Shown piece after piece: positions 14,733-20,899 of a stretch of DNA of 25,562 nucleotides; the first letter of the stretch is position 1; every line of letters begins with the position of its first letter. A program made the position numbers and the translations under genes. The notes under the pieces are model-generated. The model did no database searches. It had not been told where the DNA came from and saw only the letters and a list, made by a program, of their open reading frames with translations. The DNA lies in NCBI GenBank assembly GCA_025928435.1, contig JAICJM010000040.1:1-25562 (forward strand), written 5' to 3'. This DNA comes from Thermoleophilia bacterium (lineage in GTDB: Bacteria > Actinomycetota > Thermoleophilia > Gaiellales > JAICJC01).

Positions 14733-14774
14733 GTCTCTACACCGGCGCGGGGGCCGCGGGCGTTACAAGGATGT

Positions 14775-15761
14775 TCACCCGGTCACGAACTGGTGCTGGG
14801 CCTGGTCGCCGCGCAGGGTGACCAGACAGCCGGAGATGCGGCCCGTGTGGTAGTCGCTGCCGGGGTTCACGCACAGCGTGCGGCCGATCCGGTTCATCCC
14901 GGCCGACTCGTGGATGTGGCCGTGCAGCGCCGCCATCGGCTGGAACTCCTCGATCGCGCGCCGCACACCCGTGGAGCCGACCGGGATCATGTGCGGCTCC
15001 TTGCCGATCAGCACCATGTTGAAGTCGTCGTCGAGCTCGGCGGCCGTGTCGAGCCGTGAGTCGAACGGCGGGACGTGCAGGTTGAAGACGCACCGGCTCA
15101 TGTCGGGCACCTTCCCGGCCAGCCCGGCGATGCGCGCATAGAGGTCGTCCTCGTCGAGCTCCCTGGGCGAGTCCCACGGGGTGCGGTTCGAGTAGCCGAG
15201 CGAGAGCATCGAGTAGCCGTCGAACTCGACCACCGCCTCGTCGCAGCTCTCGACGTTCCGGCCCTTGCGGATCGAATCCTCGACCCGCGGCGGGTCGTCG
15301 TTCCCCGGCATGACGAAGCAACGGATGCCGGTGCCATCGAGTCGCTCGTCGGCGAGCGCGATCCAGTCGTCGAAGGTCTGCAGCATGACCGACTCGAACC
15401 ACTCCTCCCGCTCGGCCTCGGGCAGCCCGGAGATGCGGGCCACCTCCTCGGCGGTCGTGCGGTACGGGTACATCCCGTTGCCGCGGATGCGGCGCTCGAT
15501 GGCCTCGAGCTCGGCCTCGGTCGTCGCCCGCTGAGTCCCGCCGAAGAGCTGGGCCGCCCAACCCTGGTCGTCCTCCACGACCGGGATCACCACCTTCCCG
15601 GTGATGTCGCCTCCCATGACGAGCACCCGCGCCTTGTAGTACCTGGGCGCGTTCAGGAACTTTTTCCACAGCACCTCGGTGCCGTGGATGTCGGAGGCGT
15701 AGTAGAGGCGGAGGGCGGCATCATCGCCGCCCTCCGCCTGCTTGCGCCGCAGAAACCCCAC
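14775..15761 (-). CDS. Calcineurin-like metallophosphoesterase
   Basis: 328 aa from GTG 15761. All metallophosphoesterase motifs are visible in order: YASDIHGT (D24, H26), VMGGDITG (D52), MPGNDDPP, FNLHVPP, LHGHIHES and NPGSDYHTG. The bimetal-centre enzyme hydrolyses phosphomono- or diesters. The start is only 4 nt after the permease stop, so the two are co-transcribed from the operator-controlled promoter at 17478-17506. A large insert between motifs 2 and 3 (about residues 60-165) is more extensive than in small phosphodiesterases. Why a phosphoesterase is tied to an APC permease is unclear; it could dephosphorylate a pathway intermediate or a signalling nucleotide. Confidence 0.88.
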   Translation of the reverse strand: MGFLRRKQAEGGDDAALRLYYASDIHGTEVLWKKFLNAPRYYKARVLVMGGDITGKVVIPVVEDDQGWAAQLFGGTQRATTEAELEAIERRIRGNGMYPYRTTAEEVARISGLPEAEREEWFESVMLQTFDDWIALADERLDGTGIRCFVMPGNDDPPRVEDSIRKGRNVESCDEAVVEFDGYSMLSLGYSNRTPWDSPRELDEDDLYARIAGLAGKVPDMSRCVFNLHVPPFDSRLDTAAELDDDFNMVLIGKEPHMIPVGSTGVRRAIEEFQPMAALHGHIHESAGMNRIGRTLCVNPGSDYHTGRISGCLVTLRGDQAQHQFVTG

Positions 15762-15765
15762 GCGC

Positions 15766-17433
15766 TTATTCCGGTGGGATCTCGAGGTAGTTGAGGGACA
15801 GGTCGATGCCCTGCGACGCGCGCCACGCCTTGCCGGCGTAGTAGATGAGCGCGCCGACGATCAGGTCGGCAACCACGAGGGCGAGGCCGCCGCGGAACGG
15901 GCTCGTGAAGAGCTGGGCCGCGAGGCTGTCACCCGCGCGCGGCAGTCCCAGCGTCGGGTAGGCGAACCACAGCCACCCGCCGAACAGCCCCGCGATGATC
16001 GAGCCGATGCCGAAGTAGACGAGCAGCGGCAGCCCGAGGAACGAGATGTTCGACACGGACGCCTCGTATGCGGCCCGGCGCCGGTAGGGGAACAGGATCG
16101 CCGAGATCCCGACCAGCACGAACGTCGGGAAGCCGACGATCGTCGAGAGGGCCACGACCTTCAGGAAGTTGGCCGAGTAGGCGGCCATGTAGAGGAACGG
16201 GATCGAGCACACCGTGATCAGCGAGAGCGTGAACACCGGCGTGTGCGTCCGCTCGTTGATGGACGCGATCTGCTCCGGGATCACCTGATCGAACGACCAG
16301 GCGAAGAGCGCCCGCACGGGCTGCACGATCTGGATGTACACGATCAGCGGCGCCCAGGCGACGAACGTGATGCCGAGGAACGCCACGAACACGGTGTTCG
16401 TGTGGATCGCCGCCACGAGCGTGATCCACCACGGCGAGTTCGGCAGCGTGTAGACCGTCGGGTCGGCGGACACGCCGTTCACGGCCGTGAGGAACGTCTG
16501 GCCGACGGTGTGGTACAGCAGCGCCACCATGATCAGGATCGGCAGGAACGTGCAGACGAGGCCGCCGAGCATCGAGTACCAGTTGTTGCGGGTGCCCGCC
16601 TGGCGGATCTCGCCGGCAAGGTTGGTCGAGAACCACACCCACACGCCGAAGGCGATGAATGCGCCGGAGGCGACGATCGTGTTGTGCCAGTCGGTGCCGC
16701 TCGACAGGTTCACGCCCGAGCTCTGGGCCTTCTGGATGAAGAAGTGGTACGTGTCGGCCTTGTGCGTGAACGGCCGCGCGTAGTCGTTGTACGAGCTGAT
16801 GAAGCTCGAGCGCGACGTCGTCAGGAGCGTGATCGCCGCGGCGATGAACCCGATGCTCCCGAGCGCGAACAGCCACAGCTGGATCCGCATCATCAGGCGC
16901 ATGCCGTACGCCATGATGAGCGCGAGCAGGGCGATCTCGATCAGGCCGACGCCCATGCTCCAGCCCTTCGACGTGACCGTCGTCCCCCAGCTCTGCAGGG
17001 TCGACGAGTCGGAGGCGACGCCGACCATCGTCAGCATCGGGCCGATGCAGATCTTGGCCGTGAAGACGCCCCAGTACCCCATCGCGATCATCGACGAGGT
17101 GCCGATGAGGATGCTCGACCCGACCGCCAGGGCCGGGTGCAGCGATCGCGAGATCAGGATGTAGTCCGCCCCCGAGCGGGGCATGATCTGGGACAGCAGT
17201 CCGAACGCGCCCGAGATCAGGAACGAGCACACCGCGGTGATGAGGATCGCGACATACACGTTCACCTCGGCGAACGAGGACAGCACCCAGAACACCGAAA
17301 CGGCCATGACAAGGCCGGGACATGCCGGAAGAACGTTGAAGATGACGGCATCCCGCACCTTCACGTCGCGCACGAATCCTGTCGCGCGGCGAGCGAAGTG
17401 CGTCTGGGTTCCCGCCATTTGCTCGCTAGCCAT
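15766..17433 (-). CDS. APC-superfamily permease
   Basis: 555 aa with about twelve membrane segments. The N-terminal block VIFNVLPACPGLVMAVS and ISGAFGLLSQIMPRSGADYI match transmembrane helices 1-2 of amino acid-polyamine-organocation transporters (the usual 'P.sGg.Y' reads P-R-S-G-A-D-Y). VWVWFSTNLAGEIRQAGTRN is the helix 6 and following loop. The family imports amino acids, amines or other organic ions by proton or sodium coupling or by exchange. It is the only importer in the catabolic locus and carries an operator copy at its promoter, so it probably takes up the inducing substrate. Start ATG 17433 is 13 nt after a GGGGAGGG; see the short upstream ORF at 17426-17440. Confidence 0.88.
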   Translation of the reverse strand: MASEQMAGTQTHFARRATGFVRDVKVRDAVIFNVLPACPGLVMAVSVFWVLSSFAEVNVYVAILITAVCSFLISGAFGLLSQIMPRSGADYILISRSLHPALAVGSSILIGTSSMIAMGYWGVFTAKICIGPMLTMVGVASDSSTLQSWGTTVTSKGWSMGVGLIEIALLALIMAYGMRLMMRIQLWLFALGSIGFIAAAITLLTTSRSSFISSYNDYARPFTHKADTYHFFIQKAQSSGVNLSSGTDWHNTIVASGAFIAFGVWVWFSTNLAGEIRQAGTRNNWYSMLGGLVCTFLPILIMVALLYHTVGQTFLTAVNGVSADPTVYTLPNSPWWITLVAAIHTNTVFVAFLGITFVAWAPLIVYIQIVQPVRALFAWSFDQVIPEQIASINERTHTPVFTLSLITVCSIPFLYMAAYSANFLKVVALSTIVGFPTFVLVGISAILFPYRRRAAYEASVSNISFLGLPLLVYFGIGSIIAGLFGGWLWFAYPTLGLPRAGDSLAAQLFTSPFRGGLALVVADLIVGALIYYAGKAWRASQGIDLSLNYLEIPPE

Positions 17434-17440
17434 ACGCCAT
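17426..17440 (-). other. Four-codon upstream ORF overlapping the permease start
   Basis: ATG GCG TAT GGC TAG. A strong GGGGAGGG (17454-17447) is 6 nt before this ATG but 13 nt before the permease ATG, which lies inside the mini-ORF in another frame. Ribosomes may start here and re-initiate, or the real spacing is simply loose. Confidence 0.3.
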
Positions 17441-17457
17441 CACCGACCCTCCCCGGG

Positions 17458-17469
17458 TTGATCGTTCAA
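17458..17469 (-). promoter_or_regulatory. LacI-type operator, site 4 (TTGAACGATCAA)
   Basis: Exact copy, oriented TTGAACGATCAA in the direction of the permease gene, 8 nt after the -10 box. It would occupy the first bases of a leader of about 36 nt. Confidence 0.75.
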
Positions 17470-17477
17470 GCGGCGCT

Positions 17478-17506
17478 AGTCTTGCGCGTCGCCGTGGGCG
17501 TGTCAA
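17478..17506 (-). promoter_or_regulatory. Promoter of the permease-metallophosphoesterase operon
   Basis: Minus strand -35 TTGACA (17506-17501, full consensus) and -10 AAGACT (17483-17478) with a 17-bp spacer, followed 8 nt later by the operator. Confidence 0.65.
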
Positions 17507-17523
17507 GCGGCCCTCCGGCCGGT

Positions 17524-17552
17524 TTGACCGGGCCCCGGCCGCTGGTTAGACT
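17524..17552 (+). promoter_or_regulatory. Promoter of the RraA-family gene
   Basis: -35 TTGACC (17524-17529) and -10 TAGACT (17547-17552) with a 17-bp spacer. The predicted transcription start is 0-3 nt before TTG 17562. It is back-to-back with the permease promoter without overlap. Confidence 0.65.
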
Positions 17553-17561
17553 CGCCTCGCC

Positions 17562-17573
17562 TTGAACGATCAA
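17562..17573 (+). promoter_or_regulatory. LacI-type operator, site 5 (TTGAACGATCAA)
   Basis: Exact copy containing the TTG start codon of the RraA-family gene, 9 nt after its -10 box. The arrangement mirrors site 1, and the encoded first four residues (M-N-D-Q) are the same. Confidence 0.75.
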
Positions 17574-18227
17574 CCCGACCGCGACGCGCTGCTCCAGCGG
17601 CTCGACCGCCTCTACCCCGCGGTCGTCGCGGACTGCCTCGACAAGGTCGGCATCCGGGCCAATGTGATGGATCCGCGCATCCGGCCGCTCTACCCGGAGG
17701 CGCGCATGTCGGGCTTCGCCTCGACCGTGCACGCCGTCCAGGTGGACGCCCCGCCGGCGAACCGCGACGACTACTACCGCGGCGAGCTGCAGGCGGTCGA
17801 TGCGCTGCGGCCCGGCGACATCATGATCGTCTCGACCGTCCGCGGCTCCTACTGGGGCGAGCTGCTCGCGACCGCCTCCCGCTACCGCGGCGCCCGCGGC
17901 ATCGTGGTCGACGGCTGGACGCGGGACACGCTCCAGCTCATGGAGATGCGGTTCCCCACGTTCGTCGCCGGCATCAACGCCCACGACTCGCTGGGCCGCA
18001 TCGATGTCGACGCGGTCGGCGGGCCGATCGAGTGCGGCGGCGTGCACGTCGAGCAGGGTGACCTCGTGCTGGCCGACTTCGACGGCGTCGTCGTCGTGCC
18101 GAGTGCCGTCGCCGAGGAAGTGATCACGCTCTCCGAGGAGAAGGTCTCCGGCGAGAATCTCGTGCGCTCGAAGCTGGCGGAGGGCATGCCCGTGTGGGAC
18201 GCCTTCCGCACCTACGGCGTGATCTGA
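17562..18227 (+). CDS. RraA / HMG-CHA aldolase-family protein, candidate keto-acid aldolase
   Basis: 221 aa from TTG 17562 (MNDQPDRDALLQRL). The active-site pattern of class II pyruvate aldolases of the RraA fold is present: GEL at 99-101 and R121-D122 in DGWTRD, about 20 residues apart. Residues 176-190 (ADFDGVVVVPSAVAEEV) match the conserved C-terminal block. Family members with these residues cleave 4-hydroxy-4-methyl-2-oxoglutarate or related 2-keto acids to pyruvate; others (RraA proper) inhibit RNase E. In this locus the aldolase role is favoured, as the cleavage step after the dehydratases. No Shine-Dalgarno precedes TTG, consistent with a leaderless message. Confidence 0.85.
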   Translation: MNDQPDRDALLQRLDRLYPAVVADCLDKVGIRANVMDPRIRPLYPEARMSGFASTVHAVQVDAPPANRDDYYRGELQAVDALRPGDIMIVSTVRGSYWGELLATASRYRGARGIVVDGWTRDTLQLMEMRFPTFVAGINAHDSLGRIDVDAVGGPIECGGVHVEQGDLVLADFDGVVVVPSAVAEEVITLSEEKVSGENLVRSKLAEGMPVWDAFRTYGVI

Positions 18228-18253
18228 ATAAAAGGGGTCTGACCCCGTTTATT
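18227..18253. repeat. REP-like palindrome between convergent genes
   Basis: An imperfect palindrome: AATAAA, then GGGGTCTGACCCC, then TTTATT. It overlaps the last base of the TGA stop (18225-18227) of the RraA-family gene and the first base of the opposing TGA (18253-18255). The A/T arms give a U-run on either strand, so it may act as a two-way terminator. The core is related to CGGGGTCAGACCCG at 14075-14088. Confidence 0.6.
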
Positions 18254-18861
18254 CACTCGGTCGTGCAGGCCTCGACCCGGTGGAGCGCGTCGTCGAGGAT
18301 CTGCTCCTCGAGCAGCGGGTTGAAGAGCGGCGAGACCGACGGCCGGGTCAGCAGCCGGTGCACGATCGCGACGCCGGCCGGGTGCAGCTCGTCGTCCCGC
18401 CCGTCGAGCGCGGCGGCGACTCGCAGCAGCCGCTCCCTGCGCGCGAGCACCCGCTCGTCCAGGGCGGCGGCGGTGTAGGCGACGCGCACATCGCGACCCT
18501 CGGCGGCGCCGACGATGTCGCGCATCCAGCCCGCAAGCCGACTGCGCCGCTCGCGGGTGGCGAAGCGCGACCCGGCCTCGGACACCTCCTCGAGCCGGTA
18601 GGCGTCCCGCACCTGCAGGAGCGCCTCGAGCAGCGACCGGCGCCGGCCGAACGCGATGCCGGCCATGGCGAACGCGGCCAGCGCGCCGGCGGCGAGGACG
18701 AGCCACACCTGCGGCAGCGCCACCACGGCGGCGACGGCGAGCGCCATCAGCCCCACCGCGCCGACCAGCCGCCACGTGCGCTGGTCGCGCAGCTCGGCCA
18801 GCAGCCGCTCCGCATCCACCAGCGGCGGGAGATCGAGATCGAGCAGGGAGCGCAGCCTCAC
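18253..18861 (-). CDS. Membrane-anchored hypothetical protein
   Basis: 202 aa from GTG 18861, no recognised family. After a Leu/Arg/Asp-rich head come two adjacent hydrophobic segments (about residues 32-50 LVGAVGLMALAVAAVVAL and 52-71 QVWLVLAAGALAAFAMAGIA), forming a hairpin. A long, charged cytoplasmic helical region with many Arg follows (RRSRLAGWMRDIVGAAEGRD, LARRERLLRVAAALDGRDDE). The gene is downstream of the UxuA-like gene by 15 nt and could be co-transcribed with it, but its character does not suggest a catabolic enzyme. No function is proposed. Confidence 0.65.
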   Translation of the reverse strand: MRLRSLLDLDLPPLVDAERLLAELRDQRTWRLVGAVGLMALAVAAVVALPQVWLVLAAGALAAFAMAGIAFGRRRSLLEALLQVRDAYRLEEVSEAGSRFATRERRSRLAGWMRDIVGAAEGRDVRVAYTAAALDERVLARRERLLRVAAALDGRDDELHPAGVAIVHRLLTRPSVSPLFNPLLEEQILDDALHRVEACTTE

Positions 18862-18876
18862 GAGGTCAGCGTACCC

Positions 18877-19908
18877 TCAGCCGGCCGCGGCGACCCCTGC
18901 TTCGGTGGCCGCGGACACATGGTGGACGCTCGCCTCGCGCAGCCCCTGCATGTAGCCGATCGCGTGCAGGCGCCCGAGCAGCGCGTAGCTGGGCGAGTCC
19001 ATCGCCTCGCCGTGCATCGTCGGCACGTGGTCGGGGCGCAGCACGCCGTCGAACTCGAACTCGTGCCAGGCGTCCATGCAGGCGCGCATGTCGGTCTGGC
19101 CCTCGTCGTGGAACGTCTCCTCGAAGTCCGTGGGGACGCCGCGGACGTCGCGGAAGTGCCCGAACGCGATCCGGCCCTGGCGGCCGAAGTGGCGGATCGC
19201 GCCGGGGACGTCGTCGGTCACGAGCGTCATGTTGCCCTGGCAGAAGCACAGCGCGTGCGCCTCGGAGTCGGCCAGGGCGAGGACGCGGTCGAAGGCCTCG
19301 ACCGAGTTCATGATCCGGGCGGCCCCGCGGTAGTGCGTGATGGGCGGGTCGTCGGGGTGCAGGGCGAGCCGCACGCCCGCCTTCTCGGCGACGGGGACGA
19401 CCGCCCGCACGAACTGCTCGTACGCCTTCCACAGCTGCTCGGCGTCCGGCGAGCCGACCTTCATCGGCTGGTCGGCCGGGAGCGCGTCCGCCCGGAATGC
19501 CGTCACGAGCGCACCGCCGCGGCCGCGGGCGATCGTGCTCGTCCGCACCCAATTCGCGCCCGGCATCCAGTTGTAACAGAGCATCGGAACCCCGAGGGTG
19601 CCGAGGTTGCGGATGAGCTCGCAGAACCACTCCGTCTCCTCCTCGGCCCCGGGTGCGCCCGTGCGGGCCCGGTCGATCGGCGGGTAGTCCTCGACGCCGA
19701 CGAGCTCGAGGCCGGCGTCGGCGTAGAGCTGCTGCATCCGCGCGAGCGGGGTCAGATCCCACGGCCGGTCGCCCGTGTCGTCGTGCATTCCGTCGGGCGC
19801 GCGGTCGAGCTCGGAGATGACCTTGGTCACGCCGACCTGCTGGAGCGTCGTCCAGAACGGGATCGGCGTGGGCGGGAAGTACTCGGCGAGGTCGACCGGC
19901 TTGACCAT
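18877..19908 (-). CDS. Mannonate dehydratase-like protein (UxuA family)
   Basis: 343 aa. Hallmarks of the UxuA TIM barrel are visible in order: ALHPDDPP, LCFCQGNMTLV, GHFRDVRG with DFEETFHDEGQTDM, and RPDHVPTMHGEA; Cys, His, Asp and Glu in these blocks are the usual Mn/Fe ligands. UxuA converts D-mannonate to 2-keto-3-deoxygluconate in hexuronate breakdown. It is about 50 aa shorter than the E. coli enzyme, mainly in inserts. It starts at ATG 19908, 13 nt after the epimerase stop, in the operon RidA - M20 hydrolase - epimerase - UxuA. It is the third dehydratase fold in the window; no operator of the 12-bp type controls it. Confidence 0.85.
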   Translation of the reverse strand: MVKPVDLAEYFPPTPIPFWTTLQQVGVTKVISELDRAPDGMHDDTGDRPWDLTPLARMQQLYADAGLELVGVEDYPPIDRARTGAPGAEEETEWFCELIRNLGTLGVPMLCYNWMPGANWVRTSTIARGRGGALVTAFRADALPADQPMKVGSPDAEQLWKAYEQFVRAVVPVAEKAGVRLALHPDDPPITHYRGAARIMNSVEAFDRVLALADSEAHALCFCQGNMTLVTDDVPGAIRHFGRQGRIAFGHFRDVRGVPTDFEETFHDEGQTDMRACMDAWHEFEFDGVLRPDHVPTMHGEAMDSPSYALLGRLHAIGYMQGLREASVHHVSAATEAGVAAAG

Positions 19909-19921
19909 GATCGGCGCGACC

Positions 19922-20899
19922 CTACCGGAGCACGCGCGCCGGGTCGACGAGACCGCGCGCGATCAGGTCGCGGAATCGCGCCACCGAGTCGGCCACGGCC
20001 TCGGGGAACGGCGTCTCGGGGATCACGCCGACGAGCGCGGCGAACGAGCTGGCGTCGACGACGCCGGGGAACGGCAGCAGCACCTCGTCGAAGGCGATCC
20101 GGCCGGCGCAGTCCGGCGCCGCGGCCACGATGGCGGCGACGACCTCCTCCATCGAGACGCTCATCCCGGCCAGGTTGTGCACGTTCGCGCCCTCCGGGGC
20201 AGCGCGGGCGGCGGCGACGAACGCGCGGGCGGCGTCCGGCGCGTACTGGAACTGGCTCGTCCCGCCGAATGGGATCCGGTACTCCAGGCCGGCGGCCGCC
20301 GCCAGCATGGCCGTGGTCGGCGCCGACGTGAGCCCCTGGTCGCGGCCGGGGCCGAACACCGTGTGCGGGCGCAGGCCGACGCTCGCGACGCCGTGGTCGG
20401 CCCAGTACACGTGGGCGGTGCCTTCGTTCGCGCGCTTGTAGACGCCGTAGAGCGTGCCGGGCTGGCCGATCATCTCGACCGTGCCGCCGCCCTGCTCGAG
20501 CGCGTCGTACGCGGCGATCGACGACGCGTAGACGACCGTCGCGATCCGGTCGGCGCGCCGCTTCACGGCCTCGAAGATGTTCACCGTGCCGAGCACGTTC
20601 ACGCGTGCGCCGAGCGGCGGGTCGGCGCGGCAGAACGGCACCTGCAGCGCCGCCAGGTGGATCACATGCGTGATCCAGTCGTCGTCCAGCACGCGCTCGA
20701 CCTGCTCGAGGTCGGTGATGTCGCCCCGCCGCCGCCGCACCTGGGCGATCTCCGCGTCGGTCATCGCGAGCGGCCAGCGGGCCGGCTCGGCGCCGAGGTC
20801 GAGCGCGGTGACGGGGACCCCGTCGCGGACGAGGTCGGCCACGACCCACGTGCCGATGCAGCCGAACGCGCCCGTGACCAGGAAGCGCTCGTCGCTCAC
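19922..20899 (-). CDS. NAD-dependent epimerase/dehydratase (extended SDR)
   Basis: 325 aa from GTG 20899, overlapping the M20 stop as GTGA. TGAFGCIG (9-16) is the extended-SDR cofactor motif and D34 at the end of strand 2 indicates NAD. HLAALQVPF (81-89), S127 and Y151-x3-K155 (YGVYK) complete the active site. RPHTVFGPGRDQG is the substrate-domain entry block. Related proteins are sugar-nucleotide epimerases, uronate dehydrogenases and 4-keto reductases. Beside an UxuA-like dehydratase, a uronate or sugar-acid oxidoreductase is plausible; the sequence alone does not decide. Confidence 0.82.
   Translation of the reverse strand: MSDERFLVTGAFGCIGTWVVADLVRDGVPVTALDLGAEPARWPLAMTDAEIAQVRRRRGDITDLEQVERVLDDDWITHVIHLAALQVPFCRADPPLGARVNVLGTVNIFEAVKRRADRIATVVYASSIAAYDALEQGGGTVEMIGQPGTLYGVYKRANEGTAHVYWADHGVASVGLRPHTVFGPGRDQGLTSAPTTAMLAAAAGLEYRIPFGGTSQFQYAPDAARAFVAAARAAPEGANVHNLAGMSVSMEEVVAAIVAAAPDCAGRIAFDEVLLPFPGVVDASSFAALVGVIPETPFPEAVADSVARFRDLIARGLVDPARVLR

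Noticed and set aside
15742..17565. Plus-strand 607-codon ORF antisense to the permease
   Set aside because: Almost entirely Arg/Asp/His/Glu-rich, typical of the antisense frame of a GC-rich membrane-protein gene; the permease on the minus strand has clear transmembrane and family motifs.
2889..18227. Identification of the locus as a known sulfoquinovose, L-fucose or D-galacturonate pathway
   Set aside because: Each shares some enzyme classes (SDR, lactonase, dehydratase, aldolase), but no diagnostic gene for any of them (for example a sulfoquinovosidase, a diketo-deoxyfuconate hydrolase or a uronate isomerase) is present, so no named pathway can be supported.
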